Part shown: positions 45,991 through 53,918 of the stretch, in pieces
Numbering within the stretch: position 1 is the stretch's first letter
Layout of the letters: the number at the start of each line of letters is the position of its first letter
Source: JAMOAW01 sp039908535
GTDB lineage: Bacteria > Pseudomonadota > Magnetococcia > Magnetococcales > JADFZT01
Length of the DNA: 64,000 bases
NCBI GenBank assembly: GCA_039908535.1
Contig: JAMOAW010000013.1
Coordinates: forward strand, 27,576-91,575
Reading direction: 5' to 3'
Program-made: the position numbers and the translations under genes
The notes under the pieces: model-generated
What the model saw: only the letters and a program-made list of their open reading frames with translations
Told to the model about the DNA's origin: nothing
The model's database searches: none

Positions 45991-47220
45991 TCATCCAGCT
46001 TTTAAATCCCGATTTGCCTCATGATACATCATTTGCACCTCATTGACAAATTGATCGTATATGTCAAATCCTTCGAAAGATTGGATCTGATAATCATAAC
46101 AGCGATTTCGACTTATTTGCTTTTTGGCGAGGGACTGAAGGTATTGAAGCTGACCACTCCCGACAGTCAGGCGCAAGTGATCATAAATCCGATAAATCTC
46201 CCTGGTGATATTGATATTCAATTCACAAAAAGTGAGCAATATTTGACGATCTTTTTGAATAATATTCCTAGATAAATCAACAAGAATAAGGGTATCCTCA
46301 CGCATACGCTCCATAAATGAGGCCTCCCAATCTGGAATGGTCATGGCATCTAGACCGGTTTTGCTCTGTGTTGAACGCAAAACCAACTCAAGAAGTGAAC
46401 TCATAAATTCGCTAGACGGACGGACAGAAACCACAAACTGGGCATCTGGATACAGAGAAATCAAACGTTTAAACTTGCTATGACTGGTGACCTCTTTGGA
46501 TAGATAAAGAAGATGTTCATCTCCCCGCATATACATGATTTTCTGAATCACCTTTTGATGAACAGATAAAAAATGCTTCTGAACCTGCTCTGATAACAGG
46601 GGATACGCGTCCAGATAAGGGAGTAGCTTCGGGTATGGAAAACGTAAAAAAATAAAAAAATGATACAAAAACCGCTCTTCAAAAAAAATACCGTCTTCTT
46701 CCCAATCGTAGAGAGAATTTGGATGCATATGGGCCGCTTTTCTACCAACTTCTGTATCTGGCCAATAATTTTTATTTTGAATCCAATCCTTCAGGTTAAA
46801 CCATTCCACCATTTTTTGCACAATGATAAAGGGATAACGCCATTCAAAATGGCGAATAGCAAAAAAATTTTTTGTATCAGATGCCAAAGTACGATGCAAC
46901 AACGTTGTTCCACAACGGGGTTGACCGAGTATAAATACCGGTCGCACCTTAAAACGTTTATAACTGGAGAAAAATATTTCGTCCAGAAACCAAAGCAATG
47001 TCCAGATAGGCGTTTGAAAAAAATTGATTAGAAGAAATCGTATTTGTATTAAACGAGAGTTTAATCCAATCTGTTTGCTGCCATCAAATAGAAGATGTTT
47101 CCACAGCTTAAAATAGACTGGCCAGTAAGGAAATGGCGAGAAAACAAAGCCAAGAAAATAGAAAAAAACAAATATGAATAATAAAGTCATAAAGAGCATC
47201 ATCCAAAATGAAGAGATCAA
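45991..47220 (-). CDS. Membrane-anchored sulfotransferase family protein
   Basis: The 409-residue protein has a long hydrophobic N-terminus (residues ~1-40, MLFMTLLFIFVFFYFLGF) and then the PAPS 5'-phosphosulfate loop FILGQPRCGTTLLHRTL (~90-107). A downstream YPDAQFVVSVRPSSEFMSSL resembles the 3'-phosphate site. The rest fits Sulfotransfer_3 proteins. It lies upstream of the NRPS on the same strand, so sulfation of the peptide or of a sugar or lipid is possible; the acceptor is unknown. Confidence 0.82.
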   Translation of the reverse strand: MISSFWMMLFMTLLFIFVFFYFLGFVFSPFPYWPVYFKLWKHLLFDGSKQIGLNSRLIQIRFLLINFFQTPIWTLLWFLDEIFFSSYKRFKVRPVFILGQPRCGTTLLHRTLASDTKNFFAIRHFEWRYPFIIVQKMVEWFNLKDWIQNKNYWPDTEVGRKAAHMHPNSLYDWEEDGIFFEERFLYHFFIFLRFPYPKLLPYLDAYPLLSEQVQKHFLSVHQKVIQKIMYMRGDEHLLYLSKEVTSHSKFKRLISLYPDAQFVVSVRPSSEFMSSLLELVLRSTQSKTGLDAMTIPDWEASFMERMREDTLILVDLSRNIIQKDRQILLTFCELNINITREIYRIYDHLRLTVGSGQLQYLQSLAKKQISRNRCYDYQIQSFEGFDIYDQFVNEVQMMYHEANRDLKAG

Positions 47221-47254
47221 CGTTAAAGATATATAGAAACGATGAAAAAGAGAA

Positions 47255-47425
47255 CAAGATGCCCTGCGGGCAACAAATTAAAATCTAAAGACAAAACCTT
47301 GGGGGATGAATCCCCCAAACCCCCTCTTTTTTTTAAGTATTACAAGAGAAGGGTGGGGGAGGAATTGGGGGGGGGGCGGTTCTCCACCCCCCCCAAGGTC
47401 TTAATTTCTATTCTTCAGATACATA
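47255..47425 (-). repeat. Type-A palindromic repeat, reverse orientation, with expanded G run
   Basis: This full copy runs from GATGCCCTGCGGGC to CAGATACATA. The hairpin arm is enlarged (ATTGGGGGGGGGGCGGTTC). It lies upstream of the sulfotransferase start and so marks the left border of the NRPS operon. Confidence 0.88.
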
Positions 47426-47773
47426 AAAAATACCAACGCATCACTCACCTTGGATGCCCAGCATTGTTTTTTCTTTATTGTTCATTTTACGCCTTATTCA
47501 TCAAAAAGTCAAATAATTTTACATCAATTAAAATCAACATCTTCTTAAAAATAAATTACAAAAACATTAAATAACAATAAGTTATACTTTATAAACCGAC
47601 ACAGAAAGTCTTACAAATACGAACAATCTTGACGATACAGACACTCAAAATAATTATTTTTTTTTAAATATTTTTCAAATGGATGGAAAAGGCGCAGATG
47701 ATCAAAAAAAACAAAAAAGAAACAATCGATTTAAAAAAACAGTTCCAACCAATCCTGCAAAATAAAGAACTGT
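47426..47773 (+). other. AT-rich intergenic region with no supported gene
   Basis: This 348-base stretch lies between the repeat and the 3' end of the convergent sensor kinase. It is highly A/T-rich. A plus-strand ORF from 47683 runs 160 bases into the kinase gene on the other strand and is not accepted. No terminator or RNA is recognised. Confidence 0.5.
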
Positions 47774-49045
47774 CTACCCTGAATGAGCCTCACTCACAGG
47801 AAATTCAATTAAAAAAACAACCCCCTGCCCAGGGGCACTCTGACAGTGAATGGAACCACCTAGTTGGGATTGCACAATCCCATGCACAATATACATCCCT
47901 AAACCAGACCCATCTGTATCCCGCGCCATGGTAAAATAGGGCTCATAAATACGCTCCAAAATCTCAGAACGCATCCCCTGTCCGGTATCCGAATATTGAA
48001 AATGAAGATGTCCCGCTTCAAGACGGGCGTCGATATGAATTTGACCCGCTCGTTTTCCTTGATCAAAGCCATGTTTGAAACTGTTCATTAATAAATTGGT
48101 CAACAGTTGACCCAACAATCCCGGCTGAGAATATATGTTCAAACCTATATCAATATGATTTTCAATGACAATATTGGTGCGTTTAAAAACACTACGCAAA
48201 GAGGTGATCACATCCGTTACCACATCCCGAAGTTGAAACCTCCGCGACTGTTCCGAAGATTGATCCACCGAAGTGCGTTTAAAACGGGTGATCACATCCA
48301 AAGCGGTTTCTAAATTTTTTAATCCCAATTCGATATTTTTTCGCAACGCCCCCAAACTTTGATTCAACTCCTCTTCATCCACCTCCTCGTTGGACAACAA
48401 AGATTCCAACTGGTCTAATACGATCGGAACATGGCTCAACGTCCCCTTGCACACCCCAATCGGCGTATTGATCTCATGAGTAAAACCAGCCACTAAAGAA
48501 CCCAATAACGCCATTTTTTCATTGGTAAATAAATTTTTACGCATCAACTCTTGCTCCTGATGCGCCCGATGCAACTGATCGTTTAGCTGCTGCAACGCCT
48601 GCGTGCGTTCGACAAACTGCTGCGCTAAAAAATTGTTTTGCTCGTAAAGCGACTCCAATGTGTGACGCCGATCCAAAACATGTTTAATTCGAGTCAAAAC
48701 AACTGACAAAACAAAAGGTTTGGTAATATAATCTTCTGCTCCCATGGCAAACCCCTTGGCTTCGGAGCTGGACTCCAACAAACCTGTTAAAAATATAATG
48801 GGAATCTTCTCCAGTCGCGCCTCTCCCTTCAATCGTCGACATACTTCAAAACCATCCATGTCCGGCATTTGAATATCCAACAGGATTAAATCGGGCCGCT
48901 GCTGGCGCGCTTCTCGGATGGCCTGCTCGCCATCCGAGGCCAAAATAAGATCATATGAAGTGGCCAGTAACGAACGCAGCAAAACCAAATCAAAATGGTC
49001 GTCATCGACAAGTAAAACAAGAGGTTTTTCCCTGGGACCAGTCAT
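47774..49045 (-). CDS. Receiver-histidine kinase hybrid (REC-HisKA-HATPase)
   Basis: The 423-residue cytoplasmic protein starts with a REC domain (LLVDDDHFD; phosphoacceptor in LILLDIQMPDMDG; ITKPF). A coiled coil (~125-185) follows, then the HisKA box GFTHEINTPIG with phosphorylatable His, and an HATPase domain (LLMNSFKHGF, YSDTGQGM, GSGLGMYIV). There is no membrane segment, so it receives signals from other kinases or soluble partners. It stands alone. Confidence 0.92.
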   Translation of the reverse strand: MTGPREKPLVLLVDDDHFDLVLLRSLLATSYDLILASDGEQAIREARQQRPDLILLDIQMPDMDGFEVCRRLKGEARLEKIPIIFLTGLLESSSEAKGFAMGAEDYITKPFVLSVVLTRIKHVLDRRHTLESLYEQNNFLAQQFVERTQALQQLNDQLHRAHQEQELMRKNLFTNEKMALLGSLVAGFTHEINTPIGVCKGTLSHVPIVLDQLESLLSNEEVDEEELNQSLGALRKNIELGLKNLETALDVITRFKRTSVDQSSEQSRRFQLRDVVTDVITSLRSVFKRTNIVIENHIDIGLNIYSQPGLLGQLLTNLLMNSFKHGFDQGKRAGQIHIDARLEAGHLHFQYSDTGQGMRSEILERIYEPYFTMARDTDGSGLGMYIVHGIVQSQLGGSIHCQSAPGQGVVFLIEFPVSEAHSG

Positions 49046-49233
49046 GTTACCTCCATATTTTCCACTTAATAAACATTTTTAATATATTTTACACTAAATA
49101 AAAACAATTCTCAATACTTTTTTAATACATTTTCAGCCAGTCACAAAGAGATTTGACAGACGGACATTTTGATCTCAATAATGATAACCGAGAAAAAATC
49201 ACCGACTGTCACCTCATTCAGGACCACCCTATC

Positions 49234-49860
49234 ATGCCAAAAACAACCACCCCGCCCATCTCATCCATGCAGGTCGAATTACTGGAAACCCATAAACTCT
49301 ACCATGGATTTTTTCAATTGTTTCGTTATCGCCTACGCTACCAACGTTTTGATGGTCACATGAGCCAAGAGGTCACCCTGGAAGCCTTAGAACGAGGGGA
49401 TGCCGTAGCGGTTTTGGCCTACGATCCACACACCGATCTTGTTGGCCTCATCCAACAATTTCGCATCGGTCCCCACCTACGGGAAAATCAAGGGTGGTGT
49501 TGGGAAATTGTCGCCGGCAGCTGCCGATCAGAAGAGGCGTATTCTAAAGTCGCCGAACGAGAGGTGGCCGAAGAGGCTGGTTGGTCGATCCAAACGTTGC
49601 GGCATATTCTTACCTATTATCTCAGCCCCAGCGGCAGCACCGAACGCATCCACCTTTTTTTGGCACTCTTCGACAGCCAAATACCACCCCAAGGGGGGGG
49701 CGGACTCCTCTGTGAAGCCGAAGACATCCACCCCCAAATTCTCCCCTTTCCCGATGCCTGGACCATGGTTGAAAACGGCTCTATCCACTCAGGAACCGCC
49801 ATTTTGGCCCTGCAATGGCTCGCCATGCATCGGGCAAAACTCCAGCATGGAGATTACTAA
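49234..49860 (+). CDS. nudF: Nudix hydrolase, ADP-ribose diphosphatase-like
   Basis: The 208-residue protein has a Nudix box around residue 95: GSCRSEEAYSKVAEREVAEEAG, read as Gx5Ex7REVAEEAG. The N-terminal swap region and length match the NudF/YffH ADP-ribose and GDP-mannose pyrophosphatases. ATG at 49234 behind AGGA is chosen; an earlier ATG at 49153 gives an extension unlike the family. Its stop is inside a repeat. Confidence 0.87.
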   Translation: MPKTTTPPISSMQVELLETHKLYHGFFQLFRYRLRYQRFDGHMSQEVTLEALERGDAVAVLAYDPHTDLVGLIQQFRIGPHLRENQGWCWEIVAGSCRSEEAYSKVAEREVAEEAGWSIQTLRHILTYYLSPSGSTERIHLFLALFDSQIPPQGGGGLLCEAEDIHPQILPFPDAWTMVENGSIHSGTAILALQWLAMHRAKLQHGDY

Positions 49861-49987
49861 AACCTTGGGGGATGAATCCCCCAAACCCCCTCTTTTTTTT
49901 TAAAAATTAAAAAAAAGGGTGGGGGGGAATTGGGGGGAGCGGTTCTCCGCCCCCCCAAGGTCTTGATTTTTATTTTTCCGATACATT
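49858..49987 (-). repeat. Type-A palindromic repeat, reverse, right end truncated
   Basis: It starts at AAAACCTTGGGGG, without the GCCCTGCGGGC end, and runs to CCGATACATTT. The Nudix stop codon TAA is its first three bases. It separates the convergent Nudix and YgjP-like genes. Confidence 0.88.
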
Positions 49988-50000
49988 TAAGGTCTCTCCC

Positions 50001-50789
50001 TCACCAAGCCGCCCGATAGTGACCTTTCAACCACTGGCGACACTCCCGAAAATCAGGAATATAACGAGCCACTAAGGCCCAAAAAAGCGGCGAATGATTA
50101 CGATGGACAAAATGACACAATTCATGGACCACCACATAATCCACGACTCGACTGGGAGCCCACAAAAGATGCCAATTCAGGCTGATTGTGCCGCTACTCG
50201 AACAACTCCCCCAACGGGTCTTCTGACCCCGAATCTCCAGCTGTTGATGTTGATAACCAATCTGCTCCCCCCAATAGCTCAAACGGGCCTGAAAATGGCT
50301 GCGGGCCTGAGCCCGATACCACTGCTCCAAAACCGCCACCAATCCGACTCGATCCCCCACGCCTCCCCCCACCTCCAACCGCCCCGAACAGAGCCGTACC
50401 TGATGATCCGCACTAGACAATAAGGTCAATATGAACGTTTCATCTAAAAACGGCAAAAGGGTTCCATCCCCCAATGCAATCTGGCTCTCCTTGCGTTCCT
50501 TGCCCAAAGCATACTGGCGGCGTATCCAAGCCTCTTGCTCTCGCAACACCCTCTCAACCTGATCCATAGAGGTACGCAACCCCACCCGAACCTCCAGCCG
50601 ACCATCCTCTAAAACCCGCAAAGCCACCCGTTTTCGGGTGCGTACGCGCACCAAATCATACTCCAACACCCCTTCTGTCAGTAAAACCCGCAAAGATTTC
50701 GATACCATATGCACCAGTGGCTCCCGCACTAAAGATTTTTCTGCGCTTGGGGCATTCCGCTCAAAAAAATCTAATATTCTGGCTCTCAA
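50001..50789 (-). CDS. YgjP-like (DUF45/M48-type) metallopeptidase
   Basis: The 262-residue protein carries the zinc motif VVHELCHFVHRNHSPLFW (HExxH, residues ~215) and the upstream RGQKTRWGSCSSSGTISLNW, both hallmarks of the YgjP family. A beta-rich N-terminal half is typical. Members may be soluble proteases; the substrate is unknown. Confidence 0.9.
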   Translation of the reverse strand: MRARILDFFERNAPSAEKSLVREPLVHMVSKSLRVLLTEGVLEYDLVRVRTRKRVALRVLEDGRLEVRVGLRTSMDQVERVLREQEAWIRRQYALGKERKESQIALGDGTLLPFLDETFILTLLSSADHQVRLCSGRLEVGGGVGDRVGLVAVLEQWYRAQARSHFQARLSYWGEQIGYQHQQLEIRGQKTRWGSCSSSGTISLNWHLLWAPSRVVDYVVVHELCHFVHRNHSPLFWALVARYIPDFRECRQWLKGHYRAAW

Positions 50790-50851
50790 ATTGCTCTATC
50801 TCCAATAGCTACTAAAACGTCAAAAAATTTACTTTACTATGGGGGACCAAC

Positions 50852-51076
50852 ATGAACATTGCACGAATCAACGGCATCGGAACCTACCGAGCCATGGAAG
50901 CAACGGCTGGAACCGGTCGGCAATTCCAAAAAAATCCAGAAAAATTTGATCCATACAACCCAAATGGCAATTTAAATTTTTCTACAAAAACAGAAACAAA
51001 CAGAGTTCTTTTTCCTCAATCAGCCTACCGAGTCTCCCTCTCTCAATCGGCCATACAGCAATCCAAAACCAGTTAA
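50852..51076 (+). CDS. Small unrecognised protein
   Basis: The 74-residue ORF begins MNIARINGIGTYRAME and is polar and Asn/Ser/Thr-rich, probably disordered. GGGGGA eight bases before the ATG is a fair ribosome site, and the gene precedes the deaminase by 13 bases. Its short hydrophobic start resembles that of the 2114 gene, but no family is known. Confidence 0.5.
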   Translation: MNIARINGIGTYRAMEATAGTGRQFQKNPEKFDPYNPNGNLNFSTKTETNRVLFPQSAYRVSLSQSAIQQSKTS

Positions 51077-51089
51077 TATAAAAACCGAA

Positions 51090-51809
51090 ATGGGCAAAAA
51101 AAAATCAATTCAGGAGCCAACATCTCCGACTTTTCCCCGGCAAAAGCCCACGCTTTGCCGCTCCACTCCCAGTGACGAAACCTACCAGGGGGTGCCAAAA
51201 ATTGATAATAATAAAAAATATCAACAAAAAAATGACACACATTTTGACAAAATTTATCACGGAATTCGAACGCAAAGCGATAAATGGATCGAAATGGCTT
51301 GCGAGGAGGCATACCAATCGGTCCTCCAAGGTGGCGGTCCTTTTGGTGCTGTTTTGCTAGAAATTGACAATAGTTCGGGTCAAATTTTACGCTTCTGGAG
51401 AGACCACAATCACGTCACTCAATGGAACGATCCCACCGCACATGCCGAAATTGCCGTGATACGTGCGGCTTGCCAAGAGCTGGAACGCTTTGATCTGGGA
51501 AAAATTCACAAAAAAAATCAACTTAAACCCAAAAAACAAACTTCCCATTGCATTCTCTACAGCAGTGCCGAACCCTGCCCAATGTGCTATGGAGCCATCG
51601 CCTGGGCCCGCATTCCAGTGCTTATCTTCGCCGCCACACGCTTTGACACTGCCAGCAAAGGAGTTAATTTTTCCGATGCCGCCCTCTATCACGAAATTGC
51701 CCTTCCGCCTAGAAAACGCCACAAATTGCGAACCCTACGCCTCGCCCAAACACATAACGCCTTAGATGCCTTTAACCTCTGGAAAAAATCGGAAAAAATT
51801 CTCTATTGA
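51090..51809 (+). CDS. Nucleoside/guanine deaminase with N-terminal extension
   Basis: The catalytic core (residues ~65-225) is a CDA-fold deaminase: PTAHAEIAVI (HAE zinc and proton-shuttle Glu) and SAEPCPMCYGAIAWA (PCxxC). This fits guanine deaminase or a related purine deaminase. The first ~60 residues are low-complexity and not seen in ordinary ~155-residue members. A GTG at 51193 could be the real start. Its end overlaps the convergent CheX gene by seven bases. Confidence 0.85.
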   Translation: MGKKKSIQEPTSPTFPRQKPTLCRSTPSDETYQGVPKIDNNKKYQQKNDTHFDKIYHGIRTQSDKWIEMACEEAYQSVLQGGGPFGAVLLEIDNSSGQILRFWRDHNHVTQWNDPTAHAEIAVIRAACQELERFDLGKIHKKNQLKPKKQTSHCILYSSAEPCPMCYGAIAWARIPVLIFAATRFDTASKGVNFSDAALYHEIALPPRKRHKLRTLRLAQTHNALDAFNLWKKSEKILY

Positions 51810-52312
51810 TCCGTCCCCTCCCCTGCGTCCATTTTTTTTCCCTGAAAATAAAACTCGACAAAAAAGGAGTTCCCCTGCACAGAAAAAAAATGTCGCACAC
51901 TTTCTAAACTATTTTCTAAATCCACCGCATCGTTTTCCCCAAAGGTCACCGTTGGGGGGGTCAACGAAATATCCCCAATCGTCGATTCCAACTTACTCTG
52001 GATCCCCCCCGCGATAATATTGCATATCTCCGCAAAACCATCCCTAACATCTTCAGAAAATACTTCATAACTCTCACCCGCCAGAGAGCTGGCCAAATGC
52101 AGCGCCAACGCCTGTGGCATCGCCAACCGCACCCCTCCTTTTAAACCTCCACTCAATTCAACCAAAGCAGAAATCTCAGCAGGAGCCGGCACATAAGGAA
52201 CAGTGCTCGGTTTAACCATACCAGGTCCAGCCACAACCTCAAGCATCAACATCGTCTCAAAAAGTTCTACAACCGATGCCGAGGTCACTTGAATCAATTG
52301 ATCCATCATCAA
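51803..52312 (-). CDS. cheX: CheX-like chemotaxis phosphatase domain protein
   Basis: The 169-residue protein resembles CheX/CheC phosphatases that dephosphorylate CheY. It has VELFETMLMLEV at the N-terminus, SALVELSGGLKGGVRLAM, and the catalytic ExxN in FAEICNIIAGG (one site, as in CheX). GGGAGAG lies before the ATG triplet repeat (three adjacent ATGs, 52306-52312). It is probably co-transcribed with the secreted protein upstream. Confidence 0.85.
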   Translation of the reverse strand: MMMDQLIQVTSASVVELFETMLMLEVVAGPGMVKPSTVPYVPAPAEISALVELSGGLKGGVRLAMPQALALHLASSLAGESYEVFSEDVRDGFAEICNIIAGGIQSKLESTIGDISLTPPTVTFGENDAVDLENSLESVRHFFSVQGNSFFVEFYFQGKKMDAGEGTDQ

Positions 52313-52351
52313 AGATCTCTCCCTGATAAAAAAGCATCCCCATCCCTACCC

Positions 52352-52838
52352 TCAATCATGAGACAACAGCTTTTTTGGGGATAACAAATTATTGGCTAAA
52401 TATCTTTGCCGATCATCCAAAACCCGAAATAAGGCCTGCTGAGCCAAAAACACCCTTTTATAACCCGCCAGACGCGGCTGGGACAACGCCGAATGACGAT
52501 GCGGACCGCTGCCAATCAAATCCAAATAGATGACGGCATCCACAAAAGCTTGCCAATGTTCTTGCTGATTAACGCGAATTTGCAACCGATCCCGCGCAAA
52601 ATCCAGAGAATGACGGGCAGCAAAACCAAAGCTATAATGAGAAAGGCGCGGATTGCCTTGATGCCAGGAGGTATGGCACATTTCGGTACAAACAGCATCC
52701 ACCGTAATTTTGAGATCGGCCAACTCAGCCCCTTCTGACCCCCCCCCCCCGACGCGAAACATCCTCCCCACCCTGGGCCACGCCACCGGTAAAAAACAGC
52801 CCAATCACAACAAAACAAAAAAAAGATCCCCTTGCCAT
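52352..52838 (-). pseudogene. Secreted protein gene interrupted at a G12 tract
   Basis: ATG at 52838 follows a perfect AGGAGG. It begins a signal peptide (ARGSFFCFVVIGLFFTGGVA) that ends about residue 22. At 52739-52750 there are twelve consecutive G on the coding strand, after which the frame soon stops. The remaining 130 codons, starting GSEGAELADLKITVD with two closely placed Cys in AVCTEMCHTSW, lie in the next frame to 52352. Removing one G restores a 161-residue protein. Phase variation, decay or a sequencing error are all possible. Family unknown. Confidence 0.7.
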
Positions 52839-52971
52839 ATAACCTCCTTTTATGCCATGCACTGGACAAAATTCCTGGTTCAGAATACGTCAGCCCCATC
52901 CATTTGTCACCTGATTGTGGCATTTAGGAATCAAATAACCGGAATCTCCCTATTTATAAAAGAACATGATG

Positions 52972-53120
52972 CCCTGCGGGCAAAAAGTCAAAGACAAAAC
53001 CTTGGGTGATGAATCCCCCAAACCCCCTCTTTTTTTTAAAAATTAAAAAAGAAGGGTGGGGGGAATTGGGGGGGCGGTTCTCCGCCCCCCAAGGTCTTAA
53101 TTTTTATTTTTCCGATACAT
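52972..53120 (-). repeat. Type-A palindromic repeat, reverse orientation
   Basis: This full copy runs from GATGCCCTGCGGGC to TTCCGATACAT, with one change in the second hairpin (TTGGGTGATGAATCCCCC). It lies between the response regulator 3' end and the secreted protein gene promoter, both on the minus strand. Confidence 0.88.
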
Positions 53121-53127
53121 AAATTTT

Positions 53128-53595
53128 TTATTCCCTTTGCAGCAACGCACCAATCTCATCCAAAGAGAGAACATTGGTACTAAAACGCTGTACAGGGGGT
53201 TTAACACGACCCTCACGATGATTGATCCAATCGATATTGCGCGCCCAAGAGCGTAGTTTAGCCTCTAGCAAGGTGCGATTAAAAGGCTTGATAAAAAAAT
53301 CATCCCCTCCAGAATCCAGACACTTGGCCAACTCCTGATCCCCACTTAAAGCAGTCAAAAATATTACAGGGACAAAGCGATCCACACAACAATCTTTAAT
53401 CTCCCGTGCCACTTCACAGCCATTCATAATGGGCAGATTGACATCCAACAAAACCAAATCTGGCGATTCTGCCTTAAAACTGGCCAATCCAGAAAGACCA
53501 TCAAAGGCCGTGACAATACGATGCCCCTCATCGGTCAAAATCTCGTGCAACAACAGACCAATATATCTGTCATCATCAATCACTAAAATTTTCAT
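53128..53595 (-). CDS. Single-domain response regulator
   Basis: The 155-residue protein is a REC domain (LVIDDDRYIG; phosphoacceptor in LVLLDVNLPIMNG; IKPF) plus a 35-residue tail (FSTNVLSLDEIGALLQ) with no known output domain. It may work as a CheY-like relay. It lies next to the chemoreceptor, divergently transcribed. Confidence 0.9.
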   Translation of the reverse strand: MKILVIDDDRYIGLLLHEILTDEGHRIVTAFDGLSGLASFKAESPDLVLLDVNLPIMNGCEVAREIKDCCVDRFVPVIFLTALSGDQELAKCLDSGGDDFFIKPFNRTLLEAKLRSWARNIDWINHREGRVKPPVQRFSTNVLSLDEIGALLQRE

Positions 53596-53918
53596 TTTTT
53601 ATTCAACAATCCATCCCACAAAAAATTCATGAAACGCCACCACTCTGCCGATATTATCCCCATTGATCAAGCATCAAACCTATACACTATCAAAAAAAAT
53701 GCCAAAACCTTGTTGTCTGATAGAAGTTCCCTCTGATTTATCAACCGATAAAATAACGCTCAATGTTCACACAATCCAATGAATTTATTGCAATCCATAT
53801 TTGTCCATACCATAAGAGCAAAATAAATGATATAGTCTTAATTTTGTTGACTTAATTATAATAAATCAAACAATAAACAAAATCTTCAAAAATGCGACTA
53901 TCCTTTCGGAGAATAGGT
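53596..53918 (+). other. Intergenic region between response regulator and chemoreceptor
   Basis: This 323-base divergent region is AT-rich. No ORF or RNA gene is supported. It should carry both promoters; TTGACTTAATTATAATAAAT near 53850 resembles promoter elements but the spacing is poor. CTTTCGGAG before 53919 is the ribosome site. Confidence 0.4.

Noticed and set aside
47683..47934. A plus-strand 83-codon ORF beyond the sulfotransferase repeat
   Set aside because: About 160 bases lie antisense inside the sensor kinase gene. The amino-acid content is low-complexity and no ribosome site fits, so I do not annotate it.
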